A DNA stretch of 19,332 nt from CAYWNK01 sp047639615 (GCA_047639615.1 JBLIOL010000072.1:1-19332), one strand, 5' to 3'. Shown: positions 1 to 8,775, numbered from the stretch's first letter. The notes: generated from the sequence alone by a model not told the origin. Made by a program: numbers and translations.

Positions 1-295
1 AAAAAGTCACTCGTCGTTCTCGACCAGCTGCGGCTACTGCTCCGACAGAGTGCGAATAGCACCGCTCAGTTGGCGGGCACAGTCGGTGCTGCGGCGGGCC
101 TTGTCACTGGCAGCTCTCACGAGCCTGCGAAGGACGGACTCGGAGAGGGAGAAGCCTGAGCACGACCACAGTGCCCGGCTCCAAGCGGGCGTGCTGGAGG
201 TGCCTCTCGTTCACGAGCTGGGAGGCATAGTAGGCTGACTGGAATGGCCCACCAGCGCCCCAGCTCTGTCCAGCCAGGGCGCTAAATGACTGCTC
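1..295. other. Left-edge stretch with no confidently assigned gene
   Basis: Two incompatible readings exist. On the plus strand, the frame starting at base 1 is open to a TGA at 157-159 and could be the last 52 codons of a gene entering from the left; the next frame is open to 236-238. On the minus strand, the frame that continues past the metalloprotease stop codon is open from 295 down to a TGA at 104-106. None of these shows a recognisable domain, and GC-rich DNA produces such open frames by chance. A truncated plus-strand gene ending at 159 is possible but unproven. Confidence 0.3.
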
Positions 296-3200
296 CTAGG
301 GCAGCAGGATCCACTCCAGGGCGTCTGTGTGGCCAACGCTGGAGCCGTCCGAGTGGCCTGGATCGTCGTACCAGACCTGGGCGTACATGGGCGTTCCGGC
401 CTGCAGACCTTGGGCGCTGAGGAGCGCTTGGGAGAGGTGGAAGTCGAAGCTGCCGTAGCACGTGCCGGCCGGGCCGCTCGAGTTCTGCACGCCGGCGATC
501 ATGGGGTAGAGCACGCAGTTGCGGCCGCCCAGTAGCGAGGGGCCGAAGGGCAGCGAGGGGCCAGCGCCGGAGCCTGGGTTGGGTGCTAGACCTAAGGTCA
601 AGTAGCCGGCGGAAGCTCCTAGGACTCCGCTGGCCGTGACGTGGAAGTCATCGGCTCCGGTGAGGCTGGGCAGTCCGCTGAATCCGATGCGCGGCGCACA
701 GCCGGCCGAGTTGCGTTTGGCTCGGCAGTAGGTGTTGATGTCGCACTGGTCGAGTATGCCGTTGGCGTTGGCATCCTGGCCGATCCCCCCGGCGAGATCG
801 CACTGGTCGGGTAGGCCGTTGGTGTTGCAGTCCAGGCTGTCGCCCGGCACGAAGTCGAAGCCCGTGGGGTTCTCGATGCCGGAGTTGATGCCAAGTATGT
901 AGGCACGAATCAGGAAGCCGAGCTCCACGTGGAACTCATAGATGCGCGCGTTGGTGAGGTGTAGCTCCTGGGTGCCCCCCAGGAATCCGGGCATGGGGTG
1001 GTCGTTGGCGCGGCTGACGAAGACGTTGCCGTTGGGGCCTAGCCGGAGGGTCCAGGGTTGATCGAGCGTTAGGCGATCGATCGTTCCGCCCTGATTGAAC
1101 TGGCGCAGGAAGTTGCCGCTGCCGATTTCGTACTCGAGGATTTGATTGGTCTCGTAGCTCGCCACCAGCAGGTTTCCGTTGGGTAGGAAGAGCAGACCGT
1201 GCGGGTCGTCCAGCCCGCCGTTGCCAGCGCCGCTAACAAACTCGCCTTCGAAGGAGCCGTCGAATCCGTCGTAGCGCAGCACGCGTCCATCATTACTGGT
1301 CACGTACAGGTCGCGCTCGGGGCCGTAGGCCAGGCCGAAGGGTTGGGTCAGTCCGCCGGATCCGGCGCTGACAAAGGCGCCCAGGAAGGCGCCGCTGGTG
1401 CCGTCGTACTCGAGTACGGCGTGCGTGCCTCGGCTGGCCACCAGCAGGTTGCCGTTGGGGCGCATGAGCAGAGCTGCGGGGTTCATGAGTCCGCCCGCTC
1501 CGCTTGCGATCAGGTCCCCGACCAGGCTGCCATCCACCGTGAATTCGAGCACGCGATGATCGAGCCCGGAGGAGACCAGCACGCGCCGGTCCTCTGTGAC
1601 GATCACGTCCTGGGCTTCGTTGATGCCCGCGGAGTCCGAGACATCGGTGAGCGTGCCCACCTTCGCTAGGTACTCGCGCAGGGTCGAGTGATCGAGGCTA
1701 CCGATCCAGACGTTGTGCGCGTGATCGAGCTCGACCAAGTCGATGGTCCCGTCCGCGTCACAATCCTCACAGGTGTCGAGCACCACGTTGCGGTTGAGGT
1801 CGAGGCTCATGTCCGCGTTGATCTGGACGAAGTCCAAGGTTCCATCGCCATCGCAATCCGGCTCGCACTCATCGGGAATGCGGTTGAAGTTTTGGTCGAG
1901 GCTGACCTGCATAGCGATGTCGAGATCGTCGGGCACGCCGTTGCCATTGCAGTCGGGCTCGCACTCATCCGGGACCCCGTTGGCGTTCAGGTCAGAGCTT
2001 GTGCCCATGCTGATATCGGCGGGATCGAGGGTGCCGTTGGCGTTGCAGTCCTCGCACTCATCAGGGATTCCGTTGCCGTTGACGTCCAGGCTGGTCCCCT
2101 GAATGATGTCGAGGGCATCGGCAATCGCGTTCTGATTGCAGTCGTCGTCCACGCAGGCGGACTGCACCAGGTAATCCTCAATCACGTCTTGCACGACCGT
2201 GTGGAAGCGCGGGTCCGAGTTCTTCTCACCACCGGTGAAGACCTGGCCGCAGTAGGACATGATCGTGCCTCGGCGCGGCATCGAGAACTCGTCGTCGCAG
2301 GTGTCGAGGCCGTAGGAGTGCGTGTGGTAGGCCGCCACGTTGTGGCCCAGCTCGTGGGCGCTGACCGTGATGTCGCGATTGCCAATGGCCGAGGCGCTCG
2401 GGTCCGTGAAGAATCCCAGGGCGTAGCCGCAGGCTGAATACCCATAGCTATTGCAGAGTCCCCCGATCCAGGCGATGCCGCCCCAGGGCAGGTCGCGGCG
2501 GCCCGAGAAGAGCTGCGCTAGGTCGCGCTGTACGCCGCCCATGTTCGCATTCCAGTACTCGCGGAAGGGCTGCAGCGGGGAGGGCTCGTTGAACAGATCG
2601 TTGGGGTCATCCCACAGGCGCACGAAGGTCAGCTCGACCCAGGCGTTCACGTCGCGCAGGAAGATGTCCGACACGACGCCGTATAGGGAGACCACGTAAG
2701 CCCCCGCAGCGGGCAGGTTGCCGAAGAGTTGAAAGAACTCGTAGTCGGTCTCGACCGCTAGCTCGATGTGTTTGCTGCCGCTAGCGCTGGCGAAGCCGGA
2801 CTGCGGCGGCGGGGGAACCGTCGCAGCATCCACATCGACGCCGCACAGCCCAACGGGCAGGGACCAGCCGCCGGCCGAGGTGTTGAGTCCCACGCGCGCA
2901 CCCTGTGCCGTTGCGCTCGAGCCGGGGGCCGAGCTGCTAACCGAGTAGCGTCTGCCCGGCTCGCCGAGGTCCACGTAGCCGAGGCTGCCGTAGTCGGAGA
3001 GGGCGAGGAAGGCGCTGGAATTGGGATAGCCCCGCACGCTGCCGCGCAGCAAGGTGACGCTGCGCGGATCGAAGTCGATGGGCTCCTGCTCAGCACCCAA
3101 CACGAATTTTGTCTGGGGCCCCGTGACGAAGAAGCGCGTCAGTTCGAGGTCGACGCTCGCTTCAGCACTCAGCGGAAAGTCCGGCAGTAGCTGCGTGCCT

Positions 3201-3391
3201 GCGCGACTCCCGAGCTCGCGCCAGAGCTGCACCTGATGAGCGGGTACGTCCAAGCCCGTCGCCAGTGCGGGTTGGGCGTTGGGTGCTCTATCCGTTTGTT
3301 GCTGAGCCGCGCTAGCAGTTGCGGCGAGCCCGAGTCCCAGCAGCAGTGTGCGTGCGAAGGTTGTCAGGCTGCGGGAATTGGATAGGTGCAT
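296..3391 (-). CDS. Secreted metzincin-type zinc metalloprotease with dockerin-like repeats, NHL-like propeller and C-terminal domain
   Basis: A 1031-residue exported protein that probably cleaves proteins outside the cytoplasm. It has an N-terminal signal peptide (hydrophobic to about residue 28, TASAA). The zinc site HELGHNVAAYH is at residues 346-356 (His346, Glu347, His350, His356) and a Met-turn GTIMSYC follows with Met378. These are hallmarks of metzincins, closest by eye to the M12B/reprolysin-like group. Residues about 413-545 hold four to five dockerin-like repeats of about 32 residues, with D/N-rich loops and paired Cys (for example DCNANGTLDPADI). An NHL-like beta-propeller follows, then another dockerin-like pair, and then a C-terminal domain starting at Tyr888. 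ATG at 3391 is chosen because the signal peptide follows directly; no Shine-Dalgarno is seen. The gene is divergent from the FG-GAP/lectin gene. The protease call is firm; the exact peptidase family and substrate are not known. Confidence 0.9.
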   Translation of the reverse strand: MHLSNSRSLTTFARTLLLGLGLAATASAAQQQTDRAPNAQPALATGLDVPAHQVQLWRELGSRAGTQLLPDFPLSAEASVDLELTRFFVTGPQTKFVLGAEQEPIDFDPRSVTLLRGSVRGYPNSSAFLALSDYGSLGYVDLGEPGRRYSVSSSAPGSSATAQGARVGLNTSAGGWSLPVGLCGVDVDAATVPPPPQSGFASASGSKHIELAVETDYEFFQLFGNLPAAGAYVVSLYGVVSDIFLRDVNAWVELTFVRLWDDPNDLFNEPSPLQPFREYWNANMGGVQRDLAQLFSGRRDLPWGGIAWIGGLCNSYGYSACGYALGFFTDPSASAIGNRDITVSAHELGHNVAAYHTHSYGLDTCDDEFSMPRRGTIMSYCGQVFTGGEKNSDPRFHTVVQDVIEDYLVQSACVDDDCNQNAIADALDIIQGTSLDVNGNGIPDECEDCNANGTLDPADISMGTSSDLNANGVPDECEPDCNGNGVPDDLDIAMQVSLDQNFNRIPDECEPDCDGDGTLDFVQINADMSLDLNRNVVLDTCEDCDADGTIDLVELDHAHNVWIGSLDHSTLREYLAKVGTLTDVSDSAGINEAQDVIVTEDRRVLVSSGLDHRVLEFTVDGSLVGDLIASGAGGLMNPAALLMRPNGNLLVASRGTHAVLEYDGTSGAFLGAFVSAGSGGLTQPFGLAYGPERDLYVTSNDGRVLRYDGFDGSFEGEFVSGAGNGGLDDPHGLLFLPNGNLLVASYETNQILEYEIGSGNFLRQFNQGGTIDRLTLDQPWTLRLGPNGNVFVSRANDHPMPGFLGGTQELHLTNARIYEFHVELGFLIRAYILGINSGIENPTGFDFVPGDSLDCNTNGLPDQCDLAGGIGQDANANGILDQCDINTYCRAKRNSAGCAPRIGFSGLPSLTGADDFHVTASGVLGASAGYLTLGLAPNPGSGAGPSLPFGPSLLGGRNCVLYPMIAGVQNSSGPAGTCYGSFDFHLSQALLSAQGLQAGTPMYAQVWYDDPGHSDGSSVGHTDALEWILLP

Positions 3392-3688
3392 GGGCTTCTA
3401 CTTGGGGTGGCACGAGCTGGCGCTCCTGGAGGGGATTCCCCCAGGGTAACTCCTGCGCGCAATCCAGCGCGCGGGCAGCGTGGTGGAAATCCATGGCGAG
3501 ATGAGGGCGAGCGCTGGGCCGTGCTGGGCCGTGCTGGGCCGTACTGGGGTTGGCGTACGCTTCGTTTGCTTTGCGGCTTCAGGCGCCCCGATGCGCGTCA
3601 ATAGCGCAGATTCCCTAGGGGAGTCCCTATTCCGTTAGCGGCTCTACTGGCTGGGAACGAGAATGCCTAGCGGGTGTAGGCTGTACTC
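3392..3688. promoter_or_regulatory. Divergent intergenic region that must hold two promoters
   Basis: These 297 bases separate the starts of the minus-strand metalloprotease and the plus-strand FG-GAP/lectin gene, so promoters for both should lie here. I cannot assign -35/-10 boxes with confidence. The visible structure is a triplicated 10-bp unit (3513-3542), listed separately. No Shine-Dalgarno is evident before either ATG. Confidence 0.4.
3513..3542. repeat. Three perfect tandem copies of a 10-bp unit
   Basis: The unit gctgggccgt occurs three times without a mismatch at 3513-3522, 3523-3532 and 3533-3542. It is followed by a partial fourth copy starting actgggg. It lies in the divergent intergenic region, so it could be a regulator-binding array or simple slippage; the sequence does not decide. 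Confidence 0.85.
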
Positions 3689-5767
3689 ATGACCAACGCC
3701 TCAAAGCCTGCCGCTTGTGGTTCCTTCAGCGCCCTTGCCAGGTTGCTCGGACTGGCTCTTGTTACGGCCTCAAGTGCTCTTGGCGGACAGGAGGCTTTCA
3801 AGCTCTTGCCTGGCGATGGCGCAGCGAAAGACTTCTTCGGCGCGTCCGTTGCGATCAGCGGTACTACTGCAATCGTTGGCGCCGTGGAGGACGACGACAA
3901 TGGCTTGGATTCGGGTTCGGTCTATCTCTTCGATGTGGCGACGGGGCTGATGACCAGCAAGCTCTTGGCGAACGACGGCGGGTCCGAGGATCGCTTTGGT
4001 ATTTCCGTCGCGATCAGCGGCAACACGGCCATCGTGGGTGCGAGCTATGATGATGACAACGGCGTCGATTCGGGCTCGGCCTATCTTTTCGATGTGACGA
4101 CCGGGCAACAGATCGCCAAGCTCTTGCCGAACGACGGCGCAACCAATGACGACTTTGGTCGCTCGGTCGCGATCAGCGGCGGCACGGCTATTGTGGGCGC
4201 CTACCGTGACGGCGACAATGGCCTCAACTCGGGCTCGGCCTACCTATTCGATGTAGCGACTGGTCAGCAGATCGCCAAGCTCATGCCCGGTGACGGCACC
4301 ACTGCCGATCTATTCGGGTACTCCGTAGCTATCAGTGGAAACACGGCCATCGTGAGTGCCCTTGGGGACGACGACAATGGAGCGGACTCGGGCTCGGTGT
4401 ACCTATTTGATAGGACCACGGGGCAGCAAGTAGCGAAGCTCTTGCCGAGTGATGGTGCGCTGGGCGACGGCTTCGGAATCTCCGTTGCTGCCAACGGCAC
4501 GACGATTATCGTGGGCGCCTACCATGACGACGATAATGGCCCCAGCTCTGGTTCGGCCTACCTATTCGACCTGAGCAACGGTCAGCAGATCGTCAAGCTC
4601 TTGCCGAGTGATGGTGAAGCTTGGGACTACTTCGGCCGCAGCGTTGCGATCAGTGACACGGCGGCCATCGTGGGTGTCTATGGGGATGACCAGAATGGCT
4701 TCTTCTCAGGCTCGGCGTACCTGTTTGCTCTCAGCACTGCTGGGCCCCAGATAACGAGGCTCGTGCCGAGTGACGGCGCAGCGAATGACCTCTTTGGTTA
4801 CTCCGTCGCCATCAGCGGTAGTACGGCGCTTGTGGGTGCCAATCTCAACAGTGACAATGGTCCCGATTCAGGCTCGGCGTACCTCTTCGGGCCTCTGCCG
4901 CCCACATGGATCCTGTCGCCCGTGAGCGGTCACTGGTACCAAACGACCGATCCTCAATCCTGGATGGCTGCGGAAGCACAAGCAGAGAGCTGGGGCGGGC
5001 ACCTAGCTGCTGTCCGGAGCCAAGCCGAGAACGATTGGCTGCAGAGTACTTTCGCCAGCACCGATAGCCTCTGGATCGGCTACACCGACCAGGCCACGGA
5101 AGCCACCTTCGAGTGGATCAGCGGAGAACCCGCTGGCTACGAGAACTGGGCCCAAGGTGAACCCGACGATGGTGCCGGCGCCGACTGGGCCCTCCTGCAA
5201 GCGGGAACGGGCCTTTGGACGGACGAGACTCAGCTGCCAGAGCACGCTGGCCTGGTCGAGGTCATCTCCGATGACTGCAACATGGATAGTTCTCCGGACG
5301 CCTACCAGATCGCCCAAGAGCCGTGGCTCGACTGGACCGGCGACGGTGTCCTCAACGACTGCGTCTCGCCCAGCTACTGCACAGCCGCGCTGAACAGCAC
5401 CGGTCAGGCGGGTGTGATCGAACTAAATGGCACCCCCGTCATCACGCAAAACGAATTCACGCTGCGCGCCGACCACTTGCCGCCCAACAGGATCGGCTAC
5501 TTCCTCATGAGCGAGAGCACAGGCTTCGTACCGGCCTTCGGCGGCAGCGACGGCAATCTCTGCCTAGGCGCCTCGATCATCCGCCTCAAAGGTGCCGGCC
5601 TGACCGTGAACACGGGCAACTTGGGAATGGTGAGCAAGGACATAGATCTAACCGCCCTGCCCCAGCACACGCTGCTCCTCCCCGGAGACACGTGGTACTT
5701 CCAGCTCTGGTTCCGGGATGAGATGACCTCGAACACGACCGACGGTATCGAGGTCATGTTCCGCTGA
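3689..5767 (+). CDS. Protein A: secreted FG-GAP-type seven-repeat propeller fused to a C-type lectin domain
   Basis: A 692-residue exported protein, probably a surface or secreted adhesion or carbohydrate-binding protein. The signal peptide runs to about residue 33. Residues 38 to about 407 are seven near-identical repeats of 50-54 residues, each with the pattern KLLPxDGAxxDxFGxSVAISG, IVGA, DDDNG and SGSAYLFD. This is the integrin-like FG-GAP pattern with an Asp-rich Ca-binding loop, and seven copies fit one seven-bladed propeller. Residues about 409-530 read as a C-type lectin domain (WMAAEAQAESWGGHLAAVRS, LWIGYTD, NWAQGEPDD). A single dockerin-like motif follows (CNMDSSPDAYQI ... DWTGDGVLNDC), then a C-terminal domain from Tyr563 (YCTAALNSTG) to the end. 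The stop lies 12 bases from the convergent stop of B1. A decayed copy of its 3' end is at 12937-13053. Confidence 0.9.
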   Translation: MTNASKPAACGSFSALARLLGLALVTASSALGGQEAFKLLPGDGAAKDFFGASVAISGTTAIVGAVEDDDNGLDSGSVYLFDVATGLMTSKLLANDGGSEDRFGISVAISGNTAIVGASYDDDNGVDSGSAYLFDVTTGQQIAKLLPNDGATNDDFGRSVAISGGTAIVGAYRDGDNGLNSGSAYLFDVATGQQIAKLMPGDGTTADLFGYSVAISGNTAIVSALGDDDNGADSGSVYLFDRTTGQQVAKLLPSDGALGDGFGISVAANGTTIIVGAYHDDDNGPSSGSAYLFDLSNGQQIVKLLPSDGEAWDYFGRSVAISDTAAIVGVYGDDQNGFFSGSAYLFALSTAGPQITRLVPSDGAANDLFGYSVAISGSTALVGANLNSDNGPDSGSAYLFGPLPPTWILSPVSGHWYQTTDPQSWMAAEAQAESWGGHLAAVRSQAENDWLQSTFASTDSLWIGYTDQATEATFEWISGEPAGYENWAQGEPDDGAGADWALLQAGTGLWTDETQLPEHAGLVEVISDDCNMDSSPDAYQIAQEPWLDWTGDGVLNDCVSPSYCTAALNSTGQAGVIELNGTPVITQNEFTLRADHLPPNRIGYFLMSESTGFVPAFGGSDGNLCLGASIIRLKGAGLTVNTGNLGMVSKDIDLTALPQHTLLLPGDTWYFQLWFRDEMTSNTTDGIEVMFR
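3800..4908 (+). repeat. Seven tandem coding repeats of about 159 bp inside gene A
   Basis: Seven in-frame repeats of about 53 codons encode the FG-GAP blades of protein A. They are similar at the DNA as well as the protein level (recurring gcgatcagcggc and ggctcggcctacctattcga), which points to expansion by internal duplication. The sixth copy has one extra codon and the seventh is slightly short where it joins the lectin domain. Confidence 0.85.
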
Positions 5768-5779
5768 GCGCGGCTTGGC

Positions 5780-7723
5780 CTACCTCAGGTCCAGTTGGAT
5801 GGAGAGGGGCTCGAGTCCCACGATTGTCAGAGCTTGCTCAGCTTGGAGCTTCTCGGCGCCTCCGCCCGATTGTCCGCGGATCGTGTAGGAGCCGGGGAGG
5901 ACGGGTCCAAGCTCTAGTTGTCCGTCTCGTGAGGAAGCCGATGCCGCCACGCGACCATCGGCGTCGATCAGATGCGCGAAGCCGGATTTCCCGGACTCGC
6001 CTTTCCGGAGTATGGTGCAATTGATCCAGGCACCGGGCTCGAGCCGCAACTCGACGCTTGCCGTAGTGTCTAGTAGGGCTTCAACCATTACGGGACGTGA
6101 AACCTGGTCTCCAAGCGTAGCCCTTGCCTGGTACTTGCCGGCGGAAAGGCGACGGGCGAGGAAGACGCCTTGCCTATTGGTTTGAGACCTAACCGAACTT
6201 ATGGGGGAAGTGCCTGGGACTATGGTGCCGATGAATTGAATTAGCACCTGCGCACCTTCCGCGGGGTTGCCGTCGCTGTCGATGACCGAGGTGGCGAGGG
6301 CGGTCGCCGTCAGGAGTTTCAGGTCCACGTTCCTGAGCGAGGAACCGCGGGTCAACACTAGGTCACTGACCGAAGCGGAGCCACTATGGGCTTGTCTTGC
6401 GGAGGGCGCTGACTGGCGTGAGGGCATGCTTTCCGTGGACCTGATCATGTAGGTCCCGGTAAGTAGGTCATTGAATTGGTACTCGCCGGAGTCATTGGCG
6501 GTTGTCTCAGCTTCCCAGCTGCCCTCTTCTCCCTTGCCGTGCGCCGTCAATTGGTAGCCAGGCCAAGGCTTGCCCGCCAAATCAACGATCCGTCCACTGA
6601 TGGCGCCCGTGAAGATCCTGAGCTCGATTGGGTGGGACAGCTCTGAGGGGATGTAGAGCTTCTTGACCGCCCTCCCTCCCAGAGCATCCGAGCCGATAGT
6701 GAATGTGTATTCTCCACCCCGATCCAAGATGACCTGGAAGTGGCCCGTTTGATCGACCATCGTTCCCCTCCTCTGGGAGTCTGCCGATCGAACTGAGATG
6801 CCGGCGTTCCGGAGCGGCAGGTCGTTGCAGAGAACGAGGCCCTTCACGACCACATGGGATTGGGATAGGTCCTCAAATTCGACCTGGGTCGTTACTCCAT
6901 CAACTACCAGCACCTTGAGTGATTGGGGTGGCACCCGCTTAGGGTCCCCGCTCGAGTACAGGGAGTAGTCTCCCGGTGTCAGGTGCGTGAAGAGGAACGC
7001 ACCCTCAGCATTGGTCTTCATCCGTTGCATCACACTGGTCATGCCCCGTGCGGATTCGCCTGGCCAAGCGACCAGGTGGATCGAGAGCTGAATCGCTTCG
7101 GCCGGATTGCCGTGGATGTCCCGCAGTCGCCCCGACACCGATCCGCCTTCGGTGATCCGAATGTTTACCGAGGCCTGCGGGTTCGATTCCGTCAGACGGA
7201 TCACCGAGCTGGCACCACGCGCATAGCCCTCTGCACTAGCTGTTACGCGCAGCCGACACGGTTGATCCACATCCATGGTTGCTCGGCCAAGTTGACTCGT
7301 AGTGGTCTTCGTACGTCCACGTGACTGAATCTGGTCCAGCATGCGTCCCCCAGAGTTCCAGCCTGCGTTTTCTAGGGCCAGCTCCGCTCCTGAGACGGGC
7401 CGACCGCGGGAGTCGACTACCGAAACCACTACTCGCATGGGGGCAGATGAGGCGTCTACTTCCCGCGCAGGTGCTCTCCGAGCCGCCAAGCCCGTGGTAG
7501 CGACGGTTGGCTCAGAAGTTGGCGCCTCAGCGACTTTGATCTGAGCAACGCGCTGCTTGTGCGTTTCTTGCGCTTGCAACTCGGGTGGCGCGGGCTCGTC
7601 CTCGACCCTCTCCGCGGCTTGGACCAGCGTCAGCGATTCTTGAGGGGCCTGTTCAGCGCCCAGGCGCAGGAAACCCACCCCGACGATGACGAGCAGCGAG
7701 GCGAGCAATAGGAGCTTCTTCAT
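5780..7723 (-). CDS. B1: exported carboxypeptidase-regulatory-like multidomain protein
   Basis: A 647-residue protein with a Lys-Lys plus hydrophobic N-terminus (MKKLLLLASLLVIVGVGFL), which is either a signal peptide or a membrane anchor. Next comes a Pro/Glu/Ala-rich spacer to about residue 100, then a series of beta-sandwich repeats of the carboxypeptidase-D-regulatory type. Typical signatures are VSVVDSRGRPVSGAELALEN, GGSVSGRLRDIHGNPAEAIQ, GAISGRIVDLAGKPWPGY and DGQLELGPVLPGSYTIRG. No catalytic domain is visible, so an extracellular or periplasmic structural or binding role is likely. An in-frame ATG at 7831 would add 36 residues; 7723 is preferred because the signal sequence starts there. 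The gene is convergent with A, with 12 bases between stops. B2 (13066-15018) is a paralogue with about 70% identical residues by eye. The true start and the function remain uncertain. Confidence 0.85.
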   Translation of the reverse strand: MKKLLLLASLLVIVGVGFLRLGAEQAPQESLTLVQAAERVEDEPAPPELQAQETHKQRVAQIKVAEAPTSEPTVATTGLAARRAPAREVDASSAPMRVVVSVVDSRGRPVSGAELALENAGWNSGGRMLDQIQSRGRTKTTTSQLGRATMDVDQPCRLRVTASAEGYARGASSVIRLTESNPQASVNIRITEGGSVSGRLRDIHGNPAEAIQLSIHLVAWPGESARGMTSVMQRMKTNAEGAFLFTHLTPGDYSLYSSGDPKRVPPQSLKVLVVDGVTTQVEFEDLSQSHVVVKGLVLCNDLPLRNAGISVRSADSQRRGTMVDQTGHFQVILDRGGEYTFTIGSDALGGRAVKKLYIPSELSHPIELRIFTGAISGRIVDLAGKPWPGYQLTAHGKGEEGSWEAETTANDSGEYQFNDLLTGTYMIRSTESMPSRQSAPSARQAHSGSASVSDLVLTRGSSLRNVDLKLLTATALATSVIDSDGNPAEGAQVLIQFIGTIVPGTSPISSVRSQTNRQGVFLARRLSAGKYQARATLGDQVSRPVMVEALLDTTASVELRLEPGAWINCTILRKGESGKSGFAHLIDADGRVAASASSRDGQLELGPVLPGSYTIRGQSGGGAEKLQAEQALTIVGLEPLSIQLDLR

Positions 7724-8063
7724 TACAATCGATCGTGGCCGTAGCCAGTTCGTGAGCGGGGCTTCGAGTTCGAGCGTTTGCCTCGAGGCGATAGACTCGC
7801 CATACGACGCATTGATGGCGGTCCTTGGCATCCAACGGACGGTGCCGAGTCTTGCGTCAGTGTTTCCTGAGGAAATTCAAATTGTGCCGGGAGCCGAGCA
7901 CAATCAGCCAGGAAGGCGGGCAGCCAAACTTCGCCCGAGCGCGAAGCAGGCCCCAATGCAATCGTCGCCGCCAAGGCTCCAAGGAGCCAAAGGCGGCGAC
8001 GAGCAATCGGGGAGCGCCTGCGGAGTCATGGTGTCCGCAGGAGCCCTAGCGTCCTTCGAGGGA
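7724..8063 (-). promoter_or_regulatory. Leader/intergenic region upstream of B1
   Basis: These 340 bases correspond to 15019-15358 in copy 2. They hold a conserved hairpin (7962-8002), an A+T-rich element at 7873-7883 that is also kept in copy 2 and could be part of a promoter for B1, and a 36-codon in-frame extension to an ATG at 7831. No promoter boxes can be called with confidence. Confidence 0.4.
7962..8002. terminator. Two-tier hairpin between the protease remnant and B1
   Basis: The outer arms tcgtcgccgcc (7962-7972) and ggcggcgacga (7992-8002) are perfect 11-bp complements. Inside them, ggctc and gagcc form a second 5-bp stem with a caag loop. The same outer stem is kept at 15257-15297. 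It lies downstream of the protease reading frame on the minus strand, so it could terminate that transcript; no T-run follows, so an attenuator or mRNA-processing role for B is an alternative. Confidence 0.55.
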
Positions 8064-8257
8064 CTACTGGAAGGTGATGCTCAAGCCCGTGGTGAAGTTC
8101 GAGGTTGAGGCCGGGTTGAGGTCCCGGTACCAAGCCTGGAAGTTCCAGGTTTCACCGGCCAGGATTGAGGTCGTGCCCGTGGGGATCGGGGTGTTGGGCA
8201 AGTCCAAGAGGAGGCTGAAGCTGCCGCCCGCGCCCGAGGACTGCGGAGGCATGTTGT
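8064..8257 (-). pseudogene. C': truncated 3' end of the trypsin-like protease gene
   Basis: These 194 bases match the last 194 bases of the intact protease gene (15359-15552) with only three mismatches. They encode the end of its C-terminal domain (ETWNFQAWYRDLNPASTS, ending GLSITFQ). The homology stops abruptly at about 8257, and upstream of that the frame runs into unrelated sequence with no signal peptide or protease domain, so this is a remnant. It keeps Asn in ETWNFQ, as does protein D, where the intact protease has His (ETWHFQ), so the remnant carries what is probably the ancestral residue. Confidence 0.85.
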
Positions 8258-8775
8258 CGTCCGGCACGATGCCTGCAGCAGGGGGTGAGCTGAGTGCGGC
8301 AGCTCTCAATCCAGTCAGTATCCGATGACTTAGGGGCCTCCGCGATCACGTGTATTCGCACCACCACTCGATGATTCAATTGACTTGGCAGGCAGTGGTG
8401 CTTTTCTGCTCCGATGGCCGAAGTTTGTACTCGGGCCCAGACGCCATTGAGGTGCACTGAGTAGGGTGTGCCCAGAGTGGACGACTACGGTATCCCGTCG
8501 ACCTAGGCAATTCCGATACGGCCCTTGTGGGCCTCAGTGGGGTATTCAGGGCTGTAAACACTCGAAGGGAGGGGTGCTTACAGTACACAAATAAATCGGG
8601 AAATTCCTACCCGGATTGCCTGTGGATCTCGTGTCTAGTAATGAGAAGGGGTCAGGCGAGCTGCTACACAACAGCAGACGCAATTGGGCCCTGGCCTCAG
8701 GCGTTCGTGCCTCCGTGGGTACGAATGCGCGTTTCCTACAGCATCAATTCGACTAAGAAACAAGGAATTCAAGCC
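8258..8775. other. Unassigned 518-base stretch between C' and gene E
   Basis: No gene is supported here. The reading frame of E is open upstream to a GTG at 8527, but this 83-codon extension has no recognisable domain and precedes a clear signal peptide, so it is treated as untranslated. The stretch near 8580-8650 is more A+T-rich than its surroundings and may hold the E promoter; boxes cannot be assigned. The left border is the end of the duplicated block. Confidence 0.4.
8762..8766 (+). promoter_or_regulatory. Possible ribosome binding site of gene E
   Basis: AAGGA ends nine bases before the ATG at 8776. It supports that start over the GTG at 8527, together with the signal peptide that follows. 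Confidence 0.45.

Larger units (their letters stand above)
5651..8257. repeat. Duplicated block, copy 1 (end of A + B1 + end of C)
   Basis: This block aligns in direct orientation with 12937-15552. The offset is 7286 bases at the gene A end and 7295 at the protease end; the 9-base difference equals the three extra codons of B2. It contains the last 117 bases of the intact gene A, all of B1, the leader/intergenic region, and the last 194 bases of a protease gene. Similarity stops at about 8257. Confidence 0.9.

Noticed and set aside
104..295. Open frame of 64 codons continuing in frame after the metalloprotease stop codon on the minus strand
   Set aside because: The stop at 296-298 falls at the natural end of the C-terminal domain, there is no ATG in the continuation, and no motif is recognised. 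Chance opening in GC-rich DNA is more likely than stop readthrough.
1688..2437. Long plus-strand open frame of 249 codons antisense to the dockerin-like region of the metalloprotease
   Set aside because: It is a shadow of the strongly biased repeats on the minus strand; its Val/Ala/Ile/Asp-rich product has no signal peptide or domain.
7863..7875. Palindrome tttcctgaggaaa as an operator for B1
   Set aside because: It is not preserved in copy 2 (15158-15170), so there is no support beyond a chance short palindrome.
8064..8309. The C' remnant read as an independent small gene of 81 codons
   Set aside because: It is the tail of a C-terminal domain cut in the middle, with no signal peptide, and its first residues come from unrelated sequence.
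8527..8775. GTG start at 8527 for gene E, adding 83 residues
   Set aside because: The extension lacks recognisable sequence, while the ATG at 8776 has a possible Shine-Dalgarno and is followed by a clear signal peptide.
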